Positions 54,493-64,000 of a DNA stretch of 64,000 bases are shown here, in pieces (the first letter of the stretch is position 1; each line of letters opens with the position of its first letter). This DNA is from Leptobrachium leishanense. Taxonomy: Eukaryota; Chordata; Amphibia; Anura; Megophryidae. The stretch is taken from NCBI GenBank assembly GCA_009667805.1, contig CM019066.1, positions 3,472,001 to 3,536,000 of the forward strand, given 5' to 3'. The position numbers and the translations under genes were made by a program. The notes beneath the pieces are model-generated. The model saw only the letters and a list, made by a program, of their open reading frames with translations. It was not told where the DNA came from and searched no databases.

Positions 54493-55500
54493 AATTAATG
54501 TTAGTTTGCTTCATGTTGGAGTCCATGGCACTCGAAGGGTTAAGAATAAAGGGACTGTCCCTTTTCTGCAGGAAAACACTCGAAAGTTGTCATGTCCAGC
54601 AGATGGGGCAGAAAATGCAGCTTGAAGACAGCTATATAAATATATACTTGATGTCTGTTTTGCTTTTCAAATTGCATCGAAAGTACAAAGGTAGTAAGGA
54701 GCGCCAGTCAGAGCTGGACTTTGTCTCTAGATATTCATTCCAGATGTTGGCTAGACTTAGTGGAGCCGCTCTTATGGCACATAGGCTGTCTTTTATTCCA
54801 GGTGTGATTCTTCAAGCTTATTCATCCACATACTTGCTTTTCTTATCCAAATACACTGAGCTCTGACACGCATTTACCACCTATCTTAAAAAAAAAAAAT
54901 TAACCCCCCTCTCGCCTCCATCCATTAGGAGAGGTCTAAGGATCGGCCGTACCGGCCAAGAGGAAGCATCTGATGGCATCTTATGCTCGATCTCGAATAT
55001 TCCTACACGTGTTTCTCAAGCATGTTAAGGTAATATTTGACGCCTAACGCAGATGCCAAGGTTTTAATGGCGGTTTTATGTTTGTGTGCGCTCGTAAAGC
55101 AGATTCTTACACTGTGATATTTTAACTCCTTGATTAAACACTGCATGAACCAGAACAGTGGCTCGTCATAAATCTTACTGGCGCCAACTGCATTAGTTTT
55201 CAGGCAAGTTTTGTCTAGGAGGGGTAAAGACGTGCCCGATTTATCTATTAAATGTTAATTCGACATCATTAAGATCAGGCATTTCGAGTAGAATTGAAAA
55301 ACAAATAAAGTTTCCTTTGCATTTTACAGAATATACACATGTGAAAATAAGTATTTTGCCAAAAAGAAGAAAAATCAAGAATACTTACATATATTGACAT
55401 ATAGTATTGTAATTAACTGTATATATATATATATATAAATATATAAAGATTATGTAGTTAATATCCTAATAAAATCTTAATATGTAAAACTAAACCACTA
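54493..55500. other. unassigned; one 122-residue open frame without recognised domain
   Basis: A plus-strand frame at 54498-54866 (starting MLVCFMLESMALEGLRIKGL) shows no motif I recognise; with no visible splice context it may be chance. An (AT)n run lies at 55418-55440. Confidence 0.3.
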
Positions 55501-55504
55501 TTAA

Positions 55505-55998
55505 CCACTTGGCTGAGGAGGGTGCACTCAGCTCGTCGTCATGGCCGCTTCCAGCATGTGGACAATGCACTGAGTGTATCCTCATTCCACAGCTGTAATC
55601 AGTCGTTATTTCGGCCAACCACGGTTACCTCCCAGGGCAGGCTGGCATCTTAGATATCAGCCCTGCCTCTGGGACCTCTCCCCTCCCAATGCCTTTATCT
55701 CGTATGGGCGCTATGACGTCAGAAAGAGACTACCCCCAGCCAATTAGGGAAATCAGTGTGATAGAAGTACAGGGGTCTTTTGAGGTACCGTATCTCCTGA
55801 TCCATGCAGTATACACAGTCATGCATGGTATCGTTGGAAAGGCCATAGCATGGCTGTTCCAGGGATACTACACATGTTCAGGTTAGTTGTAAAACTAATA
55901 TAAAAATAAATAAAAAAATAGTTTTCTTTCCCTTTTTCCTTATGCAGCACTATTGTTCACTTTTCAATAATAACGTGAATAATTATGCTGCACTAACT
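55505..55998. mobile_element. piggyBac-type element, CCACTTGG family, truncated copy
   Basis: TTAA (55501-55504) precedes CCACTTGGCTGAGGAGG. The middle includes TGGAAAGGCCATAGCATGGC and the segment TTATGCAGCACTATTGTTCA near 55940, as in copies 1 and 2. It is more diverged and lacks the right end. Confidence 0.7.
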
Positions 55999-56145
55999 CA
56001 CCTTCTCATTTCCCACAATGTCAGCAAGTGTGGAGGTGATAGCACAATGGCACATACGTTCATCAAAAACCTAAACAGCTGCACTGCTGCGAGGGATGAA
56101 GGGGCCCTTTGGAACCCTGTGTCTCTGATTTTTACACCACACAAG

Positions 56146-56282
56146 GGGCCATATTACATACATGGTGCTACTGCTAACTTAACCAGAGCTGTTGTAAACT
56201 TCCCAGAGCCATTATAGCCTATGGAGGTTTTAAGTTTTATAACAGCTCTGGTTAAGTAAGCACCAAGTATGTAATATGGCCC
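56146..56282. mobile_element. palindromic MITE, GGGCCATATTA family, copy 3
   Basis: Ends GGGCCATATTACATA and TATGTAATATGGCCC are perfect inverses; arms AACTTAACCAGAGCTGTTGT / ACAGCTCTGGTTAAGT. Nearly the same as 22342-22472. Confidence 0.82.
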
Positions 56283-56402
56283 ACAGTCATTTAGTAAAGC
56301 AACAATTATTATACCAAATCTGATGCAGGGCAGTTGTTGAAATATGACTCCATATATGAACGTTAATGATTAAGCAATTATTATAGTATAGAGAATTATA
56401 TG

Positions 56403-56466
56403 TTACTACATGACCCACCATTGTGACATGTTAAAAGAACTAAACTGGCCATCGCTGGAATCTATT
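56403..56466 (+). mobile_element. 65-bp relic of the YADD-type LINE
   Basis: CTACATGACCCACCATTGTG and the following bases match the coding region near 28700-28745 (HHCDMLKELNWPSLES) in the opposite orientation. The L1/Tx1 element begins immediately after it, so the L1 probably inserted here. Confidence 0.65.
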
Positions 56467-59400
56467 TTTTTAACATATTCAAGTTTATTGTAATTCAGAT
56501 GAAATAGTACAGTTCAACGTAGCTACTATATTGTAGCTTAATCAAGGTTGACAAATTAGTTAGTCATATCATGTCTTTCAGGTAGTCAATACATAAAAGG
56601 AAAAAATAAAGTTATACAGTGGGAGGGATTAGATCCGTGTGGCAACTTATTCACATTAGGTTTCAGGGTGTCGCAGTTTTATATATTGGGTTAAGAACCC
56701 GGAGTCTGTGCACAACGACTCATTCTCGGTAGACATGTCATTAGCCAGTAATACCATTTCAGTGCATTTTCAGCGGCCCTCCCCTTGGTGTAGGCCAACC
56801 TTTCCTCAGAGGCACGGATAGACTCCACCTCGTGGAGCCAGAGCATAAGCGGAGGGGATTCGGCGCGTTTCCAGTACTGAGGTATCGTCAACCTTGCTGC
56901 CTGTAACAGGCGGACAGCCACCGTTTTCCTAAATACCTCTGGGACCATGTCAGTGTGGCTCAATAAATAAAATTCCGGAGAGAAGGGGGGTTGAGGTTCC
57001 ATAACCTCACTAACCTGGGCATGGATAGTGTGCCAAAAGTGTTGCAGGGTCGGGCATGACCACCAAATATGTAGTGGATTGGCGGCGGGAGCTTTGCAAC
57101 GCCAGCAGGATGCCCCATCCCCTCCCGGCATGTGTCTGAGTGTGTTGGGTGTCCTATGCCATCTGTTTAGTAGCTTGTAATTGGCTTCCTGTACCCTAGT
57201 GGACATCGAGCTAGTGTGGGCCAACGAGCAAATCGACCTCCATTGATGATCTTCAAATTGTATGCCTAATTCCCTCTCCCAGCCGGTACGAGCCACGGAC
57301 GAACAGACAACGCTGGACTGTATAAGATCGTACATCGCTGAGAGGCAATGGGAGGGTAACCTGCCCCGTTCCACTATTGTCTCGAACGGCGTGAGTGTCC
57401 TCGTGTATGAGTCAAGCGTGGAGAGCGAGCGTAGTCGTTGAATCAATCTGTGGTGGTGGAACCTAGTCAAAAAGGAATCCGGCCGGAAGAGGGGCAGCAG
57501 GCCACATGCGACAGGTAGTCCAGCAGCTAGAAAATGGCGGGGGCGTGGCGGGGGGTCTGCAAGGCCTGTCAGCTGTAAGGATCGGGAGAATTCCGGAAGC
57601 CGTTGTAGCGGTAACAGCGGGGATGGGAACGGTGCGAGGCCAAGTTTAGTATTGAGGCTTCTCCAAGTGCGTAGTGTAGCGTTGTTCAGAGGGTGTGTTT
57701 TTGTCTCTTTGTGTAAAATGGAGGCTGGGAGTCAGGGGAGGTCAGACAGAGGGCAGTTCGCACTAGCCTGCTCAATTCCCATCCATTGTTTATCTTGTGT
57801 GCCGGTCAACCACTCCAGTATGCGCTGCAGGTGGGCCGCGCCATAATAATGCCAAAAGTGTGGTACCGCCGCCCCACCAGTGCATTTAGGCGTGGTGAGT
57901 AGCGCCATAGCGATTCTAGGTTTTTTAGAGTCCCATATGTATCTAGTGAGCGTGCGTGTTAGTTGTGCGAAAAAGACGCGCGGTAGGAGTATTGGAATGG
58001 TCTGAAAAAGATATAGAATGCGCGGCAGTATGTTCATTTTAATTACTCCGGTGCGGCCAATCCACGATATATGACGGTATGACCAGGTTAGGAGGTCGTT
58101 AGTCAGGTTCGCCAGGAGCGGTCGGTAGTTAGCTGCGTACAGTGTCGCGCAGTCTGGTTTTAGCATAATGCCTAAGTATTTCAGTCCCGTAGTGCACCAG
58201 CGGAAGGGGAAGACCGTCACCAGAGACTCCTTCATATCCGGGGGGACATGGAGGGGCAGGATTTCAGATTTGTTCATGTTTATTTTTAAGTTACTTAAGA
58301 CACCATATTGGGCAAAGAGTTGTAGTAGTTTCGGAAGGGAGATCCTCGGTTGGCGGAGAAAAAACAACATATCATCTGCATATGCCGCCACCCGGTGCTC
58401 TCTGTTCCCAACCTCCAAGCCATGCAGGTCAATGTCCGAACGGACTGCCTGCAAAAACGGCTCCAGTGTCAATGCGAACAGGAGTGGAGACAAGGGGCAG
58501 CCCTGTCTCGTGCCGTTTGTGATCGGGAAGGGGGCTGACAATGCGCCACTAATGTTGATCCTGGCCGTGGGGTTAGTGTAGAGGGCATTGATCCAGGTCA
58601 GCATGTTCGTGCCCACGCCCATGAAACGCAAAGTGTGTGACCCGGTCAAACGCCTTATCTGCGTCCGTGGCAGCAGTAAGGTCGGTTCACGGTCCCCAGT
58701 GGAGGCTGCGTGAATGAGGTCTATCGCTCGCACCGTGTTCGCCCTACCCTCCCTCCCGGGTATAAAGCCCGTCTGGTCTGAATGGACCAGCGTTAGGATG
58801 TGTGCTTTCAAGCGGTTGGCCAGTACTTTCGCAAACAGCTTGAGGTCCTGGTTAAGGAGGGAAATCGGCCTATAGCTGCTGCAGAGCTCGGGGTCTTTTC
58901 CTGGTTTCGGGATAAGTGTGATGTTTGCTGTCAATGCCGATGCCTGTAAGTGTGTGTCTTCCGTGAGTGAATTAAAGGCGAGCAACCAGTGTTGGGCCAA
59001 GAGTCCACGCAGGGATTTATAATACTGGAGGGAGAGTCCATCAGGGCCGGGAGACTTGCCCGAGGGTGTTAATTTAATTGCCTCCTCTAGTTCCTCTCCA
59101 GTTATGGGTCTGTCTAGGGATTGGCGAGCGTCGCTCGACAGGGTGATGCGGAGATGTTGCCGAAGGTAAGCCTCAATGGTGTTCGCGTTCTGCGTGTCCG
59201 TTTGTGTGGGGAGGTTGTACGTGTCTTGAAAGTGTTTTTGAAAGAGTGTCATGATGTCCTGCGGGAGAGAAGATGGGGCCTGTGCACCGGCGCGTATTTT
59301 AGATATATAGGAGGCATTCCGTTGCCTGCGAAGGGAGTGGGCCAGGAGCCTACCGCATTTATTGCCGTGTTCAAAGTAGAGTTGTTTAGTCCTACGTTGT

Positions 59401-59478
59401 GACGGAATGAGGTGTTATCCATCTGCAGGTGTGCTCCAATCTGACCCCCTCTTGATGGCGTCAGGCCCGACTAACGAG
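56466..59478 (-). mobile_element. L1/Tx1-type LINE, interrupted on its 5' side by the Gmr1-like element
   Basis: The minus-strand 3' end is at a short poly(A) (TTTTTTT at 56466-56472), then an untranslated region to 56690 and ORF2 from 56691 up to about 59450. The sequence running up to the LTR junction (VGPDAIKRGSDWSTPADG, then HLIPSQRRTKQLYFEHGNKC) still reads in the ORF2 frame. The retrotransposon at 59479 thus appears to sit inside ORF2, and the rest of this LINE should lie beyond the window. Confidence 0.85.
56691..59450 (-). pseudogene. L1/Tx1 ORF2: reverse transcriptase and C-terminal zinc-knuckle domain
   Basis: Retrotransposition enzyme of the L1/Tx1 clade. Motifs in order: TPSGKSPGPDGLSLQYYK (about 59060), TLIPKPGKDPELCSSYRPIS (58910), QTGFIPGREGR (58765), GTRQGCPLSPLLFALTLEPF (58515), AAYADDMLFFL (58385), GLKYLGIML (58175), WIGRTGVIKMNILPRILYL (58055). 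The C-terminal region has the cysteine/histidine knuckle CWRCKAPAANPLHIWWSCP (57095). It is broken by a TGA at 57732-57734, a TAA near 59410 and two compensating frameshifts around motif A (58632-58685), which remove DADKAFDRV from the frame. Confidence 0.9.
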
Positions 59479-60107
59479 TGTCACGGCACTCGGCGTCTCG
59501 AGCGGCCTGAGATGACCCTGGCGTTACTTGGCGAGATGGTGCTGCCGGATTCAGTTGACCCGTTCTGCATAGTGGGAAGCTAGGAGACCGCAGAGTGTCT
59601 CCTGCACTGTGATTTTAGCTATGAAATGACGACACCAAACGGGGCTGTATGCTTCAAGTCAAACGCAGTTGAACTGACTCTTTACTCAAATGGGACAGGC
59701 ATTTAAACATCTCACACACAAAGGAGACATGCCCAGGCTTGAATGGGAACTCAATTTGCATACAATGGCATGCTTGCATCATCAGATTACACACACACAC
59801 ACAGAGCTAATGTACACAGAAATTAGCATACAATTGAATTTCAACACAGCCTTTCACTCCTAGCAACCAAGGGGAAATATAATACCTTTAAATGCATCAC
59901 ACAATTACCCATCTGCATCCACACTCATACAATACAGAATACATGGTAATACATCACACCAATAAAACCACATCTAGAAAAGGTATAACTGTTCATTTCA
60001 ACACGCAAAACCGAAAGAGTCTCAAATAAAGAAAAAGGTCTTTGAAATGTCCCAGGCTGTTAGTTCTGGGGCTCGCTGGTCAGAGCCCCTATGTCCGTTC
60101 CATGACA
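59479..60107 (-). repeat. 3' LTR of the Gmr1-like element
   Basis: 629 bp bounded by the inverted pair TGTCA...TGACA, directly next to the polypurine tract. On the element's strand it begins TGTCATGGAACGGACATAGG. A TATTATATTT box-like stretch lies near 59880. The AGTAAAGAGTCAGTTCAACT segment (about 59670-59690) is a candidate polyadenylation region. Confidence 0.8.
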
Positions 60108-60120
60108 TTCCTCCCCCTTT
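60108..60120 (-). promoter_or_regulatory. polypurine tract
   Basis: AAAGGGGGAGGAA on the minus strand, immediately before the LTR; it primes plus-strand DNA synthesis in LTR elements. Confidence 0.85.
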
Positions 60121-60157
60121 CAAACGAGTCCAACGGACCCGGTTGGACCCACACGGG

Positions 60158-63100
60158 TCAAATAGGGGAAGTCGGGGAGCTTGGATCTCCGGGTTCCCGG
60201 GCCGATTGCCGGGATAGACCGTCGGCATTCCCGTTCTGTGGCCCGGGCCGGTATTGGATAGAAAAGTTAAAAGGTTGGAGGGCCAGGCTCCACCACAACA
60301 GGCGGCCGTTCTCCCCCGCCACCCGGTTGAGCCACACCAGGGGGTTGTGATCCGTCATTACGGTGAAGGACCGCCCGTACACATACGGCTGAAACTTTCG
60401 CAGGGCCCAAACCAAGGCCAGACATTCTTTCTCGACCGCTGCGTATCCCACCTCCCGGGGTAGGAGTTTGTGGCTGATGTAAGCCACCGGATGATCCCCC
60501 CCATTGTCCCCCACTTGGCTTAGTACGGCTCCCAGTCCGAACATCGATGCGTCTGTATGGACAATGAAGCGTTTGTTATAATTGGGAGCTGCCAAGAGGG
60601 GTGCTTGGGTTAGGGCGGTCTTCAGTTGTTGGAAGGCGGTTTCGCACTCCGGGGACCACAGGACTTAGCGGGGCAGGGTTTTCTTAGTCAGGTCGGTCAG
60701 GGGTTTGGTGAGGACGCTATAGTTGGGAACAAATTTCCGGTAGTACCCTGCCGTGCCCAAGAAAGCAAGGACCTGAGTCTTGGTGATGGGGGTGGGCCAC
60801 TCCAGAATGGCTTCTATCTTGGCCGGTTCTGGACGCTGGGTTCCACGACCCACCCGGTGGCCGAGGTACTGTACCTTGGACATCCCTATCCTATACTTCG
60901 CGGGTTTAAGGGTCAGGTTGGCGTCCCTTATCCGAGCGAATACCACCCCCAGATGGTGAAGGTGTTCCTCCCAAGTCTGGCTGTAGATGGCGATGTCGTC
61001 CAGGTACGCGCAAGCGAATTCCTGGAGGCCATCGAGGAGGCGATCGATCAACCGCTGAAAAGTGGCCGGGTTGTTCTTCATCCCGAACGGCATGACCTGA
61101 AACTGGTACAGGCTGAACGGGGTGATGAAGGCCGACTTCGGGGTCGCCTCCTCTGCAAGGGGAATCTGCCAGTACCCCTTGCACAGATCTACCGTGGTCA
61201 AGAAATGGCCCTGGGAGATCTGATCCAACAGCTCGTCGACTCGGGGCATGGGGTAAGCATCCGTGACAGTGCAGTCATTGAGCCTCCGGTAGTCGACACA
61301 AAACTGGGTGGTACCATCCTTTTTGGGGACCAGGACTACGGGCGAGGCCCATGGACTGGCAGAGGGCTCGATAACTCCCAGCTCCAGCATCTCCCGGATT
61401 TAAGCCCGCATGGATTCGCGTACTGCCTCCGGGAGTCTGTATGCCGGTTGCCGAAAGGGACGCTGGCCGGGGGTTTCCACCTGGTGCACGGCCCGGCTGG
61501 TGTAGCCAGGGAGTGCGGAGAAGAGCTCCTGGTGCTCTTGGAGCAGCTGCCTGGCCTGCTCCTGCTTATGGGGACCCAACCCTTCCCCTAGCTGCACTTG
61601 TTCCACCCCTGAGGGCCGACCGTCTATCCCGGGGAGGTCTACCAGGGGGAACTGTTCTGCCTCCTCGGTCGCAGGAGTGCAGATGGCAGATACCGTCTCG
61701 GGGCGCTCGTGGTAAGCCTTCAGCATATTGACATGGAACGTCCGCTGGATCCTGGTGTTGGTACAGCTGACAACTACGTAGGTGGTCTCTCCCACTTGGG
61801 TGACCACCCGATAGGGGCCCTGCCAGGACGCCTGCAGCTTGTTCTGCTGCTGTGGTTTCAACACCAGGACCTTCTGCCCCACGAGAAACGAGCGGCTGCG
61901 GGCAGAGCGGTCGTACCATGCCTTCTGCTGGGCCTGGGCTGCCTGCATGTTCCCCTGAACCATCGCCGTGAGTTCGGTCAAGTGCTCTCGGAGCTCCAGG
62001 ACGTAACTCATGGCGGGGAGCCCTTCGGCTTCCTGTCCCCTCTCCCACTGCACCCGGACTAAGTCTAGGGCACCTCGCACCCGTCGCCCGTACAGGAGTT
62101 CGAAGGGGGAGAACCCGGTCGACTCTTGGGGGACCTCCCGGTAGGCAAATAACAGGTGGGGTAGGTATTTCTCCCAGTCTTTCCTCTCTTGGGTGTAAGC
62201 GCGGATGAGCTGTTTCAGGGTCCCACTAAACCGCTCGCACAGCCCGTTCGTCTGCGGGTGGTATGGGGTGCTGTGAAGCGCCTTAACCCCGCACAGACGC
62301 GAGAGCTGTTGGGTTAGCTCAGCGGTGAATTGGGAGCCCTGATCAGACAAGATTTCCTGAGGAAATCCTACCCTAGAGAACACCTGTAGGAGGCCATCGG
62401 CGACGGTGTCTGCCTGAATGTTAGACAGGGCCACCGCCTCGGGGTATCGGGTGGCGTTGTCCACCACGGTGAGAATATATCTCTTCCCGGTGGCGCTAGG
62501 GCGGGGTAAGGGACCAATTATGTCTACCGCCACCCGACTAAAGGGTTCTTGAATGATGGGCATGGGGTGAAGGGGGGCTTTCGGGTGGTCCCCAGTTTTC
62601 CCCGTTTTCTGGCAGGTCGGGCAGGTGCGGCAGTACTCCCGGGCATCCTCACTAAGGCGAGGCCAGAAGAATGATCGGGTTAACCGGTGTCGGGTCTTGG
62701 CCATTCCTAGATGGCCGGTGAGGGGAATGTCGTGGGCCAGTCTCAGGAGTTCCTTTCTGGGGGCCTGCGGTACTACTAGCTGTTTGTGGGGAGCCCGTGG
62801 TTTCTGAGCGTCTCCCCTATTGGTGTACCGATACAGTAGCCCATCTTCCCACTCAATGCTGTCGTCCCGTCCGTCGCCGGGACCCTGGCCGGCCCGGTCG
62901 CAGTACCTTTCTAGGGTGGGGTCAGTCTGGGTCTGGTGCCGGAGGGTGGCTGGAGAGCTCCACATGAGGGGGTGGTCTGGGGTAGGAGATGTGGGTTCGT
63001 CCGGTCGGGGGAGGAAAGGTCTGGGAGGCTTGGGGGGTTTGGGAGGTCGGAGAGGTCTGGATGGTCTCACCTGGGTCCCGACCGGAGTGCCTTGGTCGAT

Positions 63101-63655
63101 CCAGTGGCTTTGTTGCCGGGTGGTCACTGGGGCGGCCGCGTCCGTGGCGTAGGCTGATACCAAGCGTCCCAGGTCGTTCCCCAGGAGGATTTCTGCCGGA
63201 AGTTGGTCGAGTAACCCCACCCGCACGGATCCCTCCCCCGACCCCCAATCCAAATGGACTCGGGCGGTAGCAAGTCGGAGCACCTTGCTTCCGGCTACGC
63301 GAACAGCGACGGTGCGGTCCAGCCGGTCCTTTCGGGGAATCAGGTGAGGCCGGACAAGCGTGATGGCAGCGCCGGAGTCGCGGAGACGTTCGGTGGCCCG
63401 CCCGTTAATCCATACCGCCTGTCTGTGGTGTTGGCGGTTGTCGGCGGATGCAGCCTGCACGGGATCGGCCTCATGCAGCATCCCCCATTCCTCCTGTGGG
63501 TCCCAGTATGAGGATTCCTCCTGGTAACAATGAGCCGCGGGTGGGGCTCGGATGGGGCCCCGCAGAAGGGGCGGCTGGTTGGGGCAGTTCTGGCGGTAGT
63601 GGCCCATCTGGCCCCACCCATAACAACGGATGGTAGCCGTGGAAGGGGCCCGGTG
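60158..63655 (-). pseudogene. Gmr1-like pol: zinc knuckle, protease, integrase, reverse transcriptase, RNase H
   Basis: One frame with two TAA stops (61398-61400; 60666-60668). From 63655: zinc knuckle CYGWGQMGHYRQNC, where the second cysteine is W; protease LRDSGAAITLV (about 63380). Integrase has an HHCC finger (AHDIPLTGHLG; CRTCPTCQK, about 62730-62610), DDE residues VDIIGPL (62524), SDQGSQF (62344), CERF (62236, D-x35-E), and GPYRVV (61815). The connection after integrase continues into reverse transcriptase: SPWASPVVLVPKKDG (61355), TVDLCKGYWQIPLA (61190), QVMPFGMKNNPATFQ (61100), CAYLDDIAIYS (61010). RNase H: HTDASMFGLGAVLSQ (60555), EKECLALVWALRKFQ (60440), MTDHNPLVWLN (60360). No integrase follows RNase H. 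Confidence 0.92.
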
Positions 63656-63739
63656 CGGGCCAGCGTGTTGTTGGCTCCGGCGGGGAGGTTGGGGTGTGGC
63701 ACGGGGAGGTGGTAGGGTGGATCGGGAGGGTGGAGGTCG

Positions 63740-63999
63740 TTCCCCCCCCCGTGGGACGTGCGCGTGTCCGTATACTCATCGGCCCAGGTGGCCGCTTGCT
63801 GCACCGTCTGGGGCTTCTTGTCCCTCACCCACTCCCGCACGGCTGGGGCGGTGTGGTCGAAAAACTGCTCGAGAAGGAACAGCTGAGTGACTTCTTCGAG
63901 GGTTCGAGCCTTGCTTCCGGCGAACCAGGTCTTCATGTCCCGTTGCAGCCGGTGCGCCCACTCCACATGGGTAGTACCGTGGGGCCGTCGGGAATTTCG
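63740..63999 (-). pseudogene. Gmr1-like gag, C-terminal capsid part resembling a SCAN domain (partial)
   Basis: The frame runs in from the window edge: EWAHRLQRDMKTWF, then KARTLEEVTQLFLLEQFF, then APAVREWVRDKKPQTVQQAA and TWADEY. The pattern (L.LEQF, a hydrophobic spacer, WV+...P.....A) is that of SCAN dimerisation domains of vertebrate zinc-finger proteins, which are thought to derive from Gmr1-like capsids. The zinc knuckle is in another frame, so a length change lies between 63655 and 63740; the C8 run at about 63747 is a likely place. Confidence 0.82.
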
Positions 64000-64000
64000 G

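Larger units (their letters stand above)
59479..63999 (-). mobile_element. Gmr1-like Ty3/gypsy LTR retrotransposon (integrase before reverse transcriptase)
   Basis: Minus-strand order: SCAN-like gag capsid part, zinc knuckle, protease, integrase with GPY module, reverse transcriptase, RNase H, polypurine tract, 3' LTR. All pol sequences are gypsy-like, yet integrase precedes reverse transcriptase, as in copia. This order defines the Gmr1 group known from deuterostomes. The 5' LTR and most of gag lie past the window end. Pol has two in-frame stops and gag a frame change, so this copy is not autonomous. The left 5 bp next to the LTR are ACGAG (59474-59478). Confidence 0.92.

Noticed and set aside
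54498..54866. 122-residue frame as a host gene
   Set aside because: No recognised domain, no supporting splice or promoter signals, and neighbours are transposon debris; kept only as unassigned sequence.
61441..63270. Several plus-strand open frames of 60-320 residues opposite the Gmr1-like pol (for example 60626-61591)
   Set aside because: They are antisense shadows of a GC-rich coding region; the minus-strand frame has the recognisable enzyme motifs.

Overview
This window looks like intergenic DNA from a large, transposon-rich vertebrate genome, most likely an amphibian (frog). I infer this from the mix of L2, CR1 and L1/Tx1-type LINEs, Tc1/mariner, hAT, piggyBac and PIF/Harbinger transposons, a Gmr1-like Ty3/gypsy element and CCCTAA-type telomeric repeat. 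No bacterial gene organisation is present, and I recognise no host protein-coding exon. Nearly everything that can be named is a mobile element, and many elements sit inside one another.

Layout. 0-8 kb: an L2 remnant, a Tigger-like element holding two nested MITEs, a small Harbinger MITE, a TTAA-flanked foldback element and a second foldback. 8.26-16.67 kb: a Tc1 element split by a 7.3-kb piggyBac that landed on the transposase stop codon. That piggyBac carries a broken transposase, a 383-bp satellite array, interstitial telomeric repeats and a chain of hairpins. 16.9-36.1 kb: MITEs of several families, a hAT element, L2 and another YADD-type LINE. 36.3-45.7 kb: two nearly identical full-length Harbinger elements in opposite orientation, the first inside another transposon. 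Each has a DDE transposase gene and a MADF/BESS gene, convergent and with interleaved exons. 45.8-50.7 kb: a hammerhead ribozyme motif, an L1/Tx1 tail, a mariner-like relic, small MITEs, and a CR1 fragment split by a hAT with an exact 8-bp target duplication. 51.4-54.4 kb: piggyBac inside hAT inside hAT, in a block whose paralogue at 6.2-6.6 kb keeps the empty target site. 56.5-64 kb (minus strand): an L1/Tx1 LINE interrupted by a Gmr1-like retrotransposon in which integrase precedes reverse transcriptase and gag carries a SCAN-like domain.

How they work together: the two Harbinger proteins (catalytic transposase and DNA-binding MADF partner) should act as a pair. Copy 2 keeps an apparently intact MADF gene and a nearly intact transposase; copy 1 has different lesions. 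The short Harbinger element at 2567-2991 shares the ends of these copies and could have been mobilised by them. The other elements are mostly dead. Domain assignments come from recognisable motifs only; boundaries given by target duplications are firm, others approximate.
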